Assembly (NCBI GenBank): GCA_023144875.1 | Contig: JAGLEW010000090.1 | Span: 1 to 35,000, forward strand | From: Methylococcales bacterium | GTDB taxonomy: Bacteria; Pseudomonadota; Gammaproteobacteria; Methylococcales; Methylomonadaceae | DNA: 35,000 nt | Direction of reading: 5' to 3' | Shown here: one piece after another, positions 1 through 8,127 of the stretch | How the letters are laid out: every line of letters begins with the position of its first letter | Position numbering within the stretch: the stretch's first letter is position 1 | Translations under genes and position numbers: made by a program | The notes under the pieces: model-generated | Told to the model about the DNA's origin: nothing | What the model saw: the letters and a program-made list of their open reading frames with translations, nothing else | The model's database searches: none

Positions 1-936
1 GAGCAACAAGCACTGGAAAAAGAGCGTCAACATTTGGATAAAACCGTAAACTCGCCTCGGTTACTGAAAAGTTTACTTAAAAAAGAAATTATCAATGATG
101 CCAAAAAATATGGTGATGAGCGGCGCTCACCGTTAGTGGAACGAGCTTCGGCTCATGCGCTTGATACAACGGCTTTGATTCCGAATGAACCTTTAACGAT
201 TATTTTATCTCAAAAAGGTTGGATACGAGCGGCGAAAGGGCATGATATTGAGGTCAGCAGTTTAAGCTATCGTGCAGGCGATGGTTTTTTTAAATCGGTT
301 AAAGGGCGTAGCACCCAAGCGGTTTATATTTTGGATTCCACGGGACGTATTTACAGTACCTCAACACATAATTTAGCCTCGGCTCGGAGTCAAGGCGAAC
401 CGTTAACAGGGCGTTTAAATCCGCCAATGGGGGCATCGTTTACGCAATTATTAGTCGGAAAACCAGAGGATTGGTATTTACTCGCCAGTGATGCAGGTTA
501 TGGGTTTAGAGTGCAGCTAAAAGAGTTTCAATCTAAAAATAAAGCAGGTAAATCGTTGGTGAGTTTGCCTAAAAATGCAACGCTTTTATCGGCATTACCT
601 ATTGAAGCGACGGGAATGTTAATGGCGGTTATTACCATGCAGGGGCGGTTGTTAATTTTTTCGGTGGATGAATTGCCTGCCTTAGCACGAGGTAAGGGTA
701 ATAAAATTATTCAGATTGCGACCAAAGATTTTACCGCCAAAAACGATGCGATTAAATTAATGACCTTATTAGCCGATGCGACTCAGCCGTTAAAAATTAT
801 TTCAGGGAAACGGCATTTAATGTTAAAAGCCATCGATATTGAGCGTTATTATTCAACCCGCGCAAAAAGAGGGGCGTTGTTACCGAGAGGGTTTCAGCGA
901 GTCGATCAATTGATTTCTGAGCCACTTAAACGCTAG
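1..936 (+). CDS. parC: DNA topoisomerase IV subunit A, C-terminal part (5' end outside the window)
   Basis: ParC is the breakage-reunion subunit of topoisomerase IV, which decatenates daughter chromosomes together with ParE. The reading frame is open from base 1, so the gene begins upstream of the window; the TTG at 34 is only an internal codon. The visible part is the end of the coiled-coil/tower region (the EQQALEKER stretch) and the C-terminal beta-propeller. The GQGEPLTGRL segment (about residues 120-129 counted from TTG 34) is characteristic of ParC rather than GyrA. The breakage-reunion domain with the active-site Tyr is not in view. The gene converges with the ppiC-type gene, with a hairpin at the junction. 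Confidence 0.93.
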   Translation, partial: EQQALEKERQHLDKTVNSPRLLKSLLKKEIINDAKKYGDERRSPLVERASAHALDTTALIPNEPLTIILSQKGWIRAAKGHDIEVSSLSYRAGDGFFKSVKGRSTQAVYILDSTGRIYSTSTHNLASARSQGEPLTGRLNPPMGASFTQLLVGKPEDWYLLASDAGYGFRVQLKEFQSKNKAGKSLVSLPKNATLLSALPIEATGMLMAVITMQGRLLIFSVDELPALARGKGNKIIQIATKDFTAKNDAIKLMTLLADATQPLKIISGKRHLMLKAIDIERYYSTRAKRGALLPRGFQRVDQLISEPLKR

Positions 937-965
937 AGCCATCGACGTAATGGATAACTCTAGCG
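931..965. terminator. Inverted repeat at the convergent parC / ppiC junction, possible bidirectional terminator
   Basis: CGCTAGAG (931-938) and CTCTAGCG (958-965) form a perfect 8-bp stem, and an inner CCAT/ATGG can extend it. The parC stop codon lies inside the first arm. There is no clear U-tract on either side, so a role as an intrinsic terminator is only suggested by the position between convergent genes. Confidence 0.45.
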
Positions 966-980
966 GGTTATTGAAAGCGT

Positions 981-1970
981 TTATTCAGCCGCTTTTGGGG
1001 CTTCTTCTGCTTTTTTAGGGGTTTCAGTTGCAACAGGTGTTGCGGTCACAGGTGTTTTTTCTATCTTAGGCGCTTCTGATGCGGCAGGTGTTGCGGTCGC
1101 CGCTGCTTCTGCTGCTGTTTTTGTAGGTGCCGCTGGAACATCTGTTTTTGGCTCATCCAATGGAATTAAAATTTCAACCTTGGCTTTTTCACGTAAATTT
1201 TCAAGCATGGATTGAATTTTCTTTTGCTCTAATTGAGGACGTAATTGTTCTTTAATTGAATCAAATGGTGGGGGTGTTTGTTCACGAGAATCTTCTCTTA
1301 AAACGATATGAAAACCAAATTGAGTTTTAACAGGGGTTTTTGTATAAGCTCCATTTTCTAAGGTTTTAACCGCTTCAGTAAATTCTTTAACCATTTGACC
1401 TTCAACAAACCAGCCTAAATCACCGCCTTGAGGGGCAGAAGGGCCCGTTGATTTTTTAATCGCTAATTCTTTAAAGTTTGCACCCGCTTTTAATGATTCA
1501 AGTACGGCTTTAGCATCTTCTTCTGTTTTAAGAAGAATGTGACGTGCCTTGTATTCAACGCCAGACGTTTTAGCGACTTCTTTGTCATATTCCGCTTTAA
1601 TATCGGTATCGGTGACAGGGCTTGTTTTTAAATAATCTTTCAAGGTCGCTTGTGATAATAAAGAACGGGTTGCCATTCGAATCCGCGCGGCGGTTTCTTC
1701 TTTTTGACCTAATTTCTTTTGTTTTGCATCTTGTACTAACAATTCACGCTGAATTAACTCTTCGAGCAGTTGTTTTTTAGGAAATTCACGGCCATGACTG
1801 CGTTGTTGAATTTCTTTTGATAACGTTTCTAAGGTACTTTTGCTGATGTAGGTTCCATTAACCACCGCAACTGCATTTTCTTTTTTAACCGTAGGCTCTG
1901 AGGATTGATCGCAAGCAACGAGAAGAAAGCTGCTCGCCAACAAAAGGGGAATAATAAGTGTTTTTTTCAT
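981..1970 (-). CDS. Lipoprotein peptidyl-prolyl cis-trans isomerase, PpiC/parvulin type
   Basis: Predicted envelope foldase. The N-terminus is a lipoprotein signal peptide with lipobox LVAC and lipidation at Cys20. A SurA/PrsA-like N-terminal region follows (about 30-135), then one parvulin domain (about 139-230) with the typical ARHIL start, the QGGDLGW segment and the FGFHIV end. The C-terminus (about 270-329) is a low-complexity Ala/Pro/Thr/Glu tail with TATP-like repeats, probably a flexible linker. The start ATG is preceded by AAAGG. It is the last gene of the yciB-yciI-bolA-ppiC cluster, 12 nt after bolA, an arrangement known from other gammaproteobacteria. It is a general foldase rather than SurA itself, which has two parvulin domains and is not a lipoprotein. 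Confidence 0.88.
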   Translation of the reverse strand: MKKTLIIPLLLASSFLLVACDQSSEPTVKKENAVAVVNGTYISKSTLETLSKEIQQRSHGREFPKKQLLEELIQRELLVQDAKQKKLGQKEETAARIRMATRSLLSQATLKDYLKTSPVTDTDIKAEYDKEVAKTSGVEYKARHILLKTEEDAKAVLESLKAGANFKELAIKKSTGPSAPQGGDLGWFVEGQMVKEFTEAVKTLENGAYTKTPVKTQFGFHIVLREDSREQTPPPFDSIKEQLRPQLEQKKIQSMLENLREKAKVEILIPLDEPKTDVPAAPTKTAAEAAATATPAASEAPKIEKTPVTATPVATETPKKAEEAPKAAE

Positions 1971-1982
1971 GAAAATTAGCCT

Positions 1983-2249
1983 TTATGAGTGTTCTGAAGG
2001 GGTTAATGCGTTAATACCAAGAGCATGAATGTCGTGTTGCATCATAGCCCCTAACGCTTGATAAATAAGTTGGTGACGTTGGACTAACGTACGACCATCA
2101 AAGGCTTCACTAACGATAGTGACATGAAAATGTCCGCCGCCTTTTTGAGCGCCTTTATGTCCTGCATGCGCTGCGCTGTTGTCTAAAACTTCTAAGAGTT
2201 GAGGACTTAAAGCACTCTGTAATTTTTGTTGTATTATATCTGTCATCAT
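1983..2249 (-). CDS. bolA: BolA family protein
   Basis: This 88-residue protein has the BolA fold signature: GGHFHVTIVS, then F.G..LVQRHQ, then the IHAL....LTPSEH ending. BolA proteins pair with monothiol glutaredoxins in Fe-S trafficking and, in enterobacteria, affect morphology and stress responses. The conserved RH and HAL segments are intact. The start lies in an ATGATGA sequence whose TGA is the stop of yciI, a 4-nt overlap that suggests translational coupling; the second ATG (2246) is an equally possible start. It sits between yciI and the ppiC-type gene in a minus-strand operon. Confidence 0.9.
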   Translation of the reverse strand: MMTDIIQQKLQSALSPQLLEVLDNSAAHAGHKGAQKGGGHFHVTIVSEAFDGRTLVQRHQLIYQALGAMMQHDIHALGINALTPSEHS

Positions 2250-2548
2250 TTTGGTAGTACCTGTTTAAAGGGTTTAACAATTACCTGAGAATAAACCCCA
2301 GCTTTTATATAAGGATCGGCATCCGCCCACGCTTTTGCCATTTCTAAGGTTTCAAATTCAGCTACCACTAAACTGCCACTAAAACCAATGGCCTCAGAGC
2401 TATTACTATCAATGATAGGATGAGGACCCGCTAAAATGAGTCGTCCTTGCGCTTGTAAATCATGCAGACGCGCTAGGTGTTCAGGACGAGCTGATTCTCT
2501 TTTGGGTAAACTGTTTTCTACATCGGTACTCATAATGGCATATAACAT
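2246..2548 (-). CDS. yciI: YciI-like protein
   Basis: Small (100-residue) YciI-family protein. It shows the family pattern: MLYAI start, RP.HLARL, GRL.LAGPHP, F.GSLVVAEF, AWADADPY and the GVY..V.VKPF end, which contains the conserved His and Asp residues of the putative active site. The biochemical role of the family is not settled. The frame is open further upstream, but the family alignment begins at MLYA, so ATG 2548 is chosen; it starts one base after the yciB stop. The gene overlaps bolA by 4 nt. Confidence 0.88.
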   Translation of the reverse strand: MLYAIMSTDVENSLPKRESARPEHLARLHDLQAQGRLILAGPHPIIDSNSSEAIGFSGSLVVAEFETLEMAKAWADADPYIKAGVYSQVIVKPFKQVLPK

Positions 2549-2549
2549 A

Positions 2550-3098
2550 TTATTCATCCGATTTTGAGTCTGTTTGTGGCATATATTTATATAAAAGGAC
2601 AATTTGCAATAAAATAAAAACAACCATTAAAGACGGGACACCAAACGTTTTGAACATAACCCAGTCATCGGTCGTATAGTTTTTCATCACATAAAGATTA
2701 ATAAAGCCGACACTGGTAAAGAAAAAAGCCCACATTAAATTTAAACGTTTCCAGATGGCATCAGGTAACTCTAAGGCTGACCCCATCATTCTCTGTACAA
2801 AAGGCTGTTTTCCAAAAAATTGGCTGCCTAAAAAAGCTGCGCCAAAGGCCCATTCAATAATAGATAGTTTCCACTTAATAAATTGCTCATCTTGCAGGTA
2901 AAGCGTGGCACCCCCCATCACTGTGATTAACCCTAAGGTCACCCATTGCATGGTTTCCACTTTACCGTATTTAAACCAATTAAAAATCACTAGTAAAATG
3001 GTCGCGCCAATAACCACCGCCGTTGCGGTATAAATATCATACATTTTATAAGTAATAAAAAATAAAATGATGGGGATAAATTCAAATACTTGCTTCAT
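2550..3098 (-). CDS. yciB: Inner membrane septation protein A (YciB/IspZ family)
   Basis: Polytopic inner-membrane protein of 182 residues, the usual YciB length. It has about five hydrophobic segments and the conserved stretches EFIPIILFF at the start, GAAFLGS and FFGKQPFVQRMMG in the middle, and LNLMWAFFF..GF.NLYV later. In enterobacteria YciB is linked to envelope integrity and septum formation. It is the first gene of the yciB-yciI-bolA-ppiC cluster. No strong Shine-Dalgarno is visible before its ATG. Confidence 0.92.
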   Translation of the reverse strand: MKQVFEFIPIILFFITYKMYDIYTATAVVIGATILLVIFNWFKYGKVETMQWVTLGLITVMGGATLYLQDEQFIKWKLSIIEWAFGAAFLGSQFFGKQPFVQRMMGSALELPDAIWKRLNLMWAFFFTSVGFINLYVMKNYTTDDWVMFKTFGVPSLMVVFILLQIVLLYKYMPQTDSKSDE

Positions 3099-3141
3099 AA
3101 ACTTATAAAATAATAGCGAAAATTTTGATAACTATGATGGG

Positions 3142-3193
3142 GACAATTTCCATAAAATTCAAATAAAAGCATCTTTTTTTACATGGAATTGTC
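3142..3193. repeat. Inverted repeat in the divergent yciB / DUF1244 promoter region
   Basis: GACAATTTCCAT (3142-3153) and ATGGAATTGTC (3183-3193) pair over 11 bp with one bulged T and a 29-nt AT-rich loop. It lies between two divergent genes, so it may be an operator or an RNA hairpin. No known site was recognised. Confidence 0.4.
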
Positions 3194-3243
3194 GATGACT
3201 AGAGGGGTGTTTCTGATAAAATACCGCCTTTTAAGGAAATATT

Positions 3244-3546
3244 ATGGATCAAAAAACACAAACAGAACTAGAAGCAGCGGCTTTTCGGAGCTTAGTCGCG
3301 CATTTACAAACACATACAGATGTTCAAAATATTGATCTTATGATTTTAGCGGATTTTTGCCGAAATTGCTTGGCTAAATGGCTCACATCGGCGGCATTAG
3401 AAAAAAATATCACGCTTGATAGCGAAAAAGCCCGCGAAATGGTTTATGGAATGCCTTATAGCGAATGGAAAGATAAGTTTCAGCTGAAAGCGACGACCGA
3501 ACAATTAGCCGCGTTTGAAAAAAGACGCTTAGAAAAAACAGGTTAG
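3244..3546 (+). CDS. DUF1244 family protein
   Basis: A 100-residue soluble protein of unknown function matching the DUF1244 family. The diagnostic core is AAFRSLVAHLQ, DVQNIDLM.LADFCRNCLAKW, then AREMVYGMPYSEWK. The two Cys of FCRNCL are conserved in the family and may bind metal or be redox-active, but this is inference. ATG 3244 is preceded by AAGGA at good spacing. It stands alone between the yciB operon and the cold-shock gene. Confidence 0.85.
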   Translation: MDQKTQTELEAAAFRSLVAHLQTHTDVQNIDLMILADFCRNCLAKWLTSAALEKNITLDSEKAREMVYGMPYSEWKDKFQLKATTEQLAAFEKRRLEKTG

Positions 3547-3896
3547 TTTATTTTAAAGCCATGATGAGGGAGCATAAAACGTTATTTTTAGGTGATCTCA
3601 TGAATTTTAATGGCAAGGCTCGATGGTGTTTATTATGCGATGTATTTGAGGTATAGGAATATTACCATTTACTAAAATATAATCATTTATTCGTAATATA
3701 CACATAATAGCTATTTTTATAGGCGAATACTCTGGTAAAATTAGCATCTGTACGGAATATGCAAAAAATACAGCGTAATTAAGAATTTTGTTTCCAGAAT
3801 TTCCATTTTCTCAAGTTGGTTTTCTAAAAACATCTTGAAAACCTATTATGCGTTCTGCACAGTTTTTTTATTTTATATATTTTGAGGATTTCAAAA
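3547..3896 (+). promoter_or_regulatory. Long AT-rich leader region of the cold-shock gene
   Basis: No supportable ORF lies in these 350 bases. A possible -10 hexamer TATAAT is at 3678-3683, without a good -35, and would give a leader of about 200 nt. A hairpin close to the start codon is formed by GGTTTTC (3818-3824) and GAAAACC (3837-3843), overlapped by the alternative pair CAAG (3812-3815) / CTTG (3834-3837). Long structured leaders are known for cspA-type genes, where they act as RNA thermosensors; that role here is inferred. Confidence 0.4.
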
Positions 3897-4100
3897 ATGG
3901 CAACTGGTACTGTAAAGTGGTTTAACGAATCAAAAGGTTTTGGCTTTATTTCTCCTGAAGATGGTGGTGAAGATGTATTCGTACATTTCAGAGCAATCTC
4001 AGGCGATGGCTTTAGAACTTTAAACGAAGGGCAAGCTGTAATCTATGATGTAGAGACAGGCCCTAAAGGTTTACAAGCGGCAAATGTACAAGCTCAGTAA
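3897..4100 (+). CDS. Cold-shock domain protein (CspA family)
   Basis: Single cold-shock domain of 67 residues, an RNA chaperone / single-strand nucleic-acid binding protein. RNP1 is KGFGFI (residues 13-18) and RNP2 is DVFVHF (26-31), followed by the usual G.QVIYDVE.GPKG...A.NV ending. The frame is open to a TTG at 3882, but ATG 3897 is the real start: GAGGA at 3884-3888 is a Shine-Dalgarno and the family begins with MATGTVKWF. It is monocistronic, with a strong terminator 24 nt downstream. The paralogue (cspA, cspD, cspE type) cannot be decided. Confidence 0.95.
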   Translation: MATGTVKWFNESKGFGFISPEDGGEDVFVHFRAISGDGFRTLNEGQAVIYDVETGPKGLQAANVQAQ

Positions 4101-4124
4101 AAACCTTTATTGATCGAAAGAAGA

Positions 4125-4153
4125 CCACTTACTGAAAGGTAAGTGGTTTTTTT
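4125..4153 (+). terminator. Rho-independent terminator of the cold-shock gene
   Basis: Perfect 8-bp stem CCACTTAC (4125-4132) / GTAAGTGG (4139-4146) with a 6-nt loop, followed directly by seven T (4147-4153). Confidence 0.92.
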
Positions 4154-4190
4154 ATGTGTGATTGTTTTAAACGGAGATAAGCGCTAAAAC

Positions 4191-4460
4191 TTATTTAAGC
4201 TCTTCAATAAAAGTATTTTCAATGGGGGTTTGTACATAATGTTTATTTTCATCCCAAAAGTAATAATAGCCTTTAGGATTTGATGTAACTTTACCTTCTT
4301 TAATAATCCATGATTTTAAGGTAGAGCCGTTCGCATAGGTTATCTTATAACTGCCATCTAAATATTCAACCGCTTTCCTAGAAAATTGATTTTGTTGGTC
4401 TTCCGTGCAAGCACTTAACAACATGACGACCAAGAGCCCCGCCCATTTAAAATTTTTCAT
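4191..4460 (-). CDS. Small hypothetical lipoprotein
   Basis: An 89-residue protein with a lipoprotein signal peptide (lipobox LLSAC, lipidated Cys18), then a short polar domain rich in Tyr, Lys and Thr (KITYANGSTLKSW, YYYFWDE). Function not recognised; it resembles no family I can name. It lies 30 nt downstream of fchA on the same strand and may be co-transcribed with it, although a shared function is not implied. Confidence 0.65.
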   Translation of the reverse strand: MKNFKWAGLLVVMLLSACTEDQQNQFSRKAVEYLDGSYKITYANGSTLKSWIIKEGKVTSNPKGYYYFWDENKHYVQTPIENTFIEELK

Positions 4461-4490
4461 GTTTACCTTTACCTCTAATATTGGTGAATG

Positions 4491-5120
4491 TTATAGTTTT
4501 TTCTCAACGATTTGATAAATTTTTTGTGTGGTTTCATCAGTACCTTTCAATAGCACGTCCAGTTCGGCGAGCTTTTCAGTCGTAAACTGCGTGTCTTTGA
4601 TGTTTTTAGTATTAATATAAACATTTAAAGTGGCACTTTTTAGGCCTGCATAAGCGGCAATAACGGCAACGCCTGCATCACTTACCACGGCTAAACTGCC
4701 TTTATCAGCAGCAATTCGGCTTAATTCAATGGCTTCCACACACGCTTTTACACATTTTAAAGGAACTAACGTTGCTTCTTTTAAAACGATTTGGATTTGT
4801 GCGCTGCGTTCTATTTTTTCTTCCGCTGTGGTTTTAGGTAAACGGTAGCAGTCCATAATTTTATTAAAGACATCAATATCCTCTTTAATCATTAACGTTA
4901 ATTCTGCGCGTAATTGCTCTGATTGAGAGAGCAACATCTGTATCTCTTCTTTGACCGTTACGTAGGCAGGTTTTCCCAGCGTTAAGTGACAAACCATACT
5001 GGTTAAAGCCGCTGATTGCGCACCCATCATAGCAGCGACACTGCCTCCACCTGGGGTTGCGGACTTACTGGCCAATTCTTCTAAAAAAAGCTCAATTGAT
5101 TTATCTTTAATTTCCATCAT
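4491..5120 (-). CDS. fchA: Methenyltetrahydrofolate cyclohydrolase (FchA / cyclodeaminase family)
   Basis: A 209-residue all-helical protein of the FTCD cyclodeaminase/FchA family. The N-terminal TPGGGSVAAM (residues 22-31) is the family signature, and the DAGVAV..AYAGL.SA..NV segment is also conserved. FchA interconverts 5,10-methenyl-H4F and 10-formyl-H4F. In methylotrophs it works with MtdA to link formate and the methylene-H4F pool to the serine cycle. Stand-alone length (not fused to a formiminotransferase) supports FchA rather than histidine degradation. MtdA is not adjacent here. The start could be either Met of the MM pair. Confidence 0.85.
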   Translation of the reverse strand: MMEIKDKSIELFLEELASKSATPGGGSVAAMMGAQSAALTSMVCHLTLGKPAYVTVKEEIQMLLSQSEQLRAELTLMIKEDIDVFNKIMDCYRLPKTTAEEKIERSAQIQIVLKEATLVPLKCVKACVEAIELSRIAADKGSLAVVSDAGVAVIAAYAGLKSATLNVYINTKNIKDTQFTTEKLAELDVLLKGTDETTQKIYQIVEKKL

Positions 5121-5284
5121 TTCTTATCCTTTGGCATCATAGGGCAAATATCTCATTAAAAAAGTAATAATTGTGGCATATCAGTGGTTTTTAAGTAATT
5201 TATTTGCTTACCCTAAGAGGGTTCATGTATATTTTAAAGTGCTACATCTTAGTCTAATTATCCTATTTATTTTAATATATTTTT

Positions 5285-5328
5285 AAATAATGCATTTAAT
5301 AAATATTTTATTTTTTATTGCATTATTT
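5285..5328. repeat. AT-rich inverted repeat upstream of the hybrid kinase gene
   Basis: AAATAATGCA (5285-5294) and TGCATTATTT (5319-5328) form a perfect 10-bp inverted repeat with a 24-nt AT-only spacer, 28 bp before the kinase start codon. It could be an operator or a leader hairpin, but in such AT-rich DNA it may also be coincidental. Confidence 0.35.
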
Positions 5329-5355
5329 TATTTAATAACATATTAGTTTTAAATT

Positions 5356-8076
5356 ATGACATCATTTTATAATTCCCCCATAGATATTAAAATTAAACGC
5401 CTTATTCTAACCACACTAGGGCTGGCTTTATTTTTTATGGTCATCGCTTTATCTATCGCCAATAGTTATCTCAATAAAAAACACTTAACTCAAAATATAA
5501 AAGTACAAGCAAACATTATTATTGCGACGGCAAAACAGTCCATTTATAGCGATGATTCTAGACGTATTAATGAGCTTATTCAATCGTTTAAAGACTCTCC
5601 TAAAGTGGAATATGCGCTTATTTCTGTTGAAGGAGATTCCAACTATGCGCTGTATAAAGGTGAGCTTCCAAACATATTCATGTTTGATTTTTTACCTTCC
5701 TCTGAAATTATTAAAATTCCTTTTTCATATGCACAGACAAACTTACATGGAGTTGAATTACAACCTGCGATGATTCGCCAAGGAAGAATGAAGGTTAAAG
5801 TTAATTTTAACCTGTTTTACCAAGAGCAATTACAAGACTTGGCTCTTATCATATCGATTGCTTTTTTATTTTTAATCATCACTTTACTGAGCGCTCGAAA
5901 ATTTATTCCACAAATGCTTTATCCAATTATAGCGCTGGATAAAACTATTAAAAAAGCGCTGGAAAATCCACAAAAATTAACTCAAGCCACTATCTATAAT
6001 AAAGATGTGATTGGAAATTTAACGGAAAGCTTTAATACCTTATTCTCTCATATTTATTTAAATCAAAAATCATTAGAAAGTCAGCTTCAACAAGGGAGCT
6101 TTGAACTGGAACAAGCATTATTAAATGCGCAAGAAGCGAATCAAGCACGTAGTGACTTTGTGACCAATATTAGTCATGAAATTCGCACACCGATGAATGC
6201 GATTATTAATATGAATCGTTTTGCTTTAAAGACCAACTTAACCGACACTCAACGTAATTATTTAACAACGATTGAAACCTCGGCTTCGTGGTTGCTCAAT
6301 GTTATTAATGATACCTTAGATTTTTCAAGAATAGAATCGGGTAATTTGCAACTGGATCAAGCCGAATTTACGTTAGCGGATTTTTTGCAACAGCTTGAAA
6401 TATTTGCAGATAAAGCCCATGGAAAAGGCTTAGAGTTGATTTTTAAATACCCTTTATCACTTGATGGTTATTTTGTTTTCGATGATATTCGGTTGTCGCA
6501 AGTACTGATGAATTTAATAAGTAATGCAATTAAATTTACCGAGAAAGGGCAGGTAGTGATTGCAATAGAGCGTATTGAAGCGCTTGATAAGGAAGCCACT
6601 CTCTTATTCTCAGTGTCAGACACAGGCGTAGGTGTTGATGAAAAATATGGAGAAAACCTGTTTAATTCATTCTCTCAAGCTGATATGTCGATTACTCGAA
6701 AGTATGGTGGAACAGGCTTAGGGTTGGCAATTAGTCAAAAATTAGTGCATTTAATGGGCGGGCATATTCAGTTTGAGTCGCAATTAAATCAAGGTAGTCG
6801 TTTTTATTTTTCATTGACGTTAATGAAAAGTATGAGAGAACCATTGAATAGGTTGGCTTGTTATCAGAAAAGCATTGAACATTTAAAGGTTTTTGTGCTG
6901 GATACGCATGATATTTATCAAACTATTTTTAAATCTTATTTTGATGAGCTTAATATCTCATTAACAACCCTATCGACTTTGTCTGTCATAAAAAAATGTT
7001 CAAGCAATGAAATAGTATTCATTAATTGGGATTGTTTAAATTCAAAAGATAGGGTGCTTTTTTCTCAAAAAACAGCCGATGAATTAAGTGCAATTATATT
7101 GATGGCAACCGCATCGGAGCGTGAAAAAATCATCGCAAGCCATCCATTGATGCGCTCTGAAAATATACTCAACAAACCGTTAAACATTGTTAATTTAATG
7201 GATTCGATGAGTTTTAGGTTGCATCATAAACCGTATTTTGAACCCATAGTTGTAAATGTCTCAGAACGGGAGCAACTGTCTAAAAAAATGCAGGCCGCCC
7301 ATATTTTATTGGTGGAAGATAATTTAATCAATCAACGTGTGGCGCGTGAACTTTTAGAAAGAAAGGGGATTAAGGTCACTATTGCAAATAATGGTAAAGA
7401 GGCCATTGATATTTTAAGTAAACACACCTTTGATTTGGTCTTAATGGATGTGCAAATGCCAGTGATGGATGGTTATCAAGCAAGTATTGAAATACGCAAA
7501 TACTTAACCAAAAAAACATTACCGATTGTGGCATTAACCGCTCATGCTATGCAGGAAGATAAAGAACGTTGTTTATCGGTAGAAATGAATGATTATTTGG
7601 CAAAACCGATTAACCCAGAACTTTTATATAGCACCTTAGGTAAATATTTAGGCAATGTAAAGCTATCACAGCCCATTAAACAAACCATTGTTATCAAGAA
7701 AAAAACCGTCGATACTTTTCCAAAAATTGCAGGCATTGATTTTCAAGAAGGTTTACTGCGTTTAAGAGAAAATAGAAAGTTGTATATGAAACTTTTAGAA
7801 ATGTTTATTCAAGAACACAAAGACAGTTTTGATGAAATTAAACAAAAAATTAAAGACAGTGATTTTAAAGGGGCAACAATGAAAGCACATACTTTAAAAG
7901 GGGTTGGGGCTAATCTCGGTGCAAAAGCCTTGTCAAATGTTGCGGGTGAACTAGAAACACAATTAAAAAAGAAAAATCAACGGGGTATTGAGTCTAAATT
8001 GCTGGTGTTAACCGATGAAATTGAGCGTTTTATTGAAGGTATTGGACGTATCCCTCCCCATGAAAATCAATCTTAA
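5356..8076 (+). CDS. BarA-like hybrid sensor histidine kinase (HisKA-HATPase-REC-HPt)
   Basis: Inner-membrane phosphorelay sensor of 906 residues. TM1 (about 16-36) and TM2 (161-180) flank a sensor domain of about 125 residues. A HAMP-like linker and coiled coil follow, then HisKA with SHEIRTP (phospho-acceptor His274), HATPase with N-box NLISNAIKF, SDTGVGV and GGTGLGLAIS, a degenerate receiver-like segment (about 510-620), an intact receiver (about 650-765, VEDN start, phospho-acceptor Asp698 in LMDVQMPVMDGY, Lys in LAKP) and a C-terminal HPt domain with AHTLKGVGANLGA (His845). The order is that of BarA/GacS. No response regulator lies next to it, so the partner, possibly a UvrY/GacA type, must be encoded elsewhere. 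The start ATG lies in very AT-rich DNA without a clear Shine-Dalgarno. Confidence 0.9.
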   Translation: MTSFYNSPIDIKIKRLILTTLGLALFFMVIALSIANSYLNKKHLTQNIKVQANIIIATAKQSIYSDDSRRINELIQSFKDSPKVEYALISVEGDSNYALYKGELPNIFMFDFLPSSEIIKIPFSYAQTNLHGVELQPAMIRQGRMKVKVNFNLFYQEQLQDLALIISIAFLFLIITLLSARKFIPQMLYPIIALDKTIKKALENPQKLTQATIYNKDVIGNLTESFNTLFSHIYLNQKSLESQLQQGSFELEQALLNAQEANQARSDFVTNISHEIRTPMNAIINMNRFALKTNLTDTQRNYLTTIETSASWLLNVINDTLDFSRIESGNLQLDQAEFTLADFLQQLEIFADKAHGKGLELIFKYPLSLDGYFVFDDIRLSQVLMNLISNAIKFTEKGQVVIAIERIEALDKEATLLFSVSDTGVGVDEKYGENLFNSFSQADMSITRKYGGTGLGLAISQKLVHLMGGHIQFESQLNQGSRFYFSLTLMKSMREPLNRLACYQKSIEHLKVFVLDTHDIYQTIFKSYFDELNISLTTLSTLSVIKKCSSNEIVFINWDCLNSKDRVLFSQKTADELSAIILMATASEREKIIASHPLMRSENILNKPLNIVNLMDSMSFRLHHKPYFEPIVVNVSEREQLSKKMQAAHILLVEDNLINQRVARELLERKGIKVTIANNGKEAIDILSKHTFDLVLMDVQMPVMDGYQASIEIRKYLTKKTLPIVALTAHAMQEDKERCLSVEMNDYLAKPINPELLYSTLGKYLGNVKLSQPIKQTIVIKKKTVDTFPKIAGIDFQEGLLRLRENRKLYMKLLEMFIQEHKDSFDEIKQKIKDSDFKGATMKAHTLKGVGANLGAKALSNVAGELETQLKKKNQRGIESKLLVLTDEIERFIEGIGRIPPHENQS

Positions 8077-8127
8077 TCGGTTTTTAGGTTTATAGTATCG
8101 GTTTTTAAACGAATTTTATTTTTAAAA

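Noticed and set aside
2549..2623. Extended N-terminus for the YciI-like protein
   Set aside because: These codons overlap the end of yciB, and the family begins at MLYA, so ATG 2548 is used.
8076..8107. Two copies of ATCGGTTTTTA between the kinase gene and rbgA
   Set aside because: Short, AT-rich and overlapping a stop codon; most likely chance or slippage, not a regulatory array.
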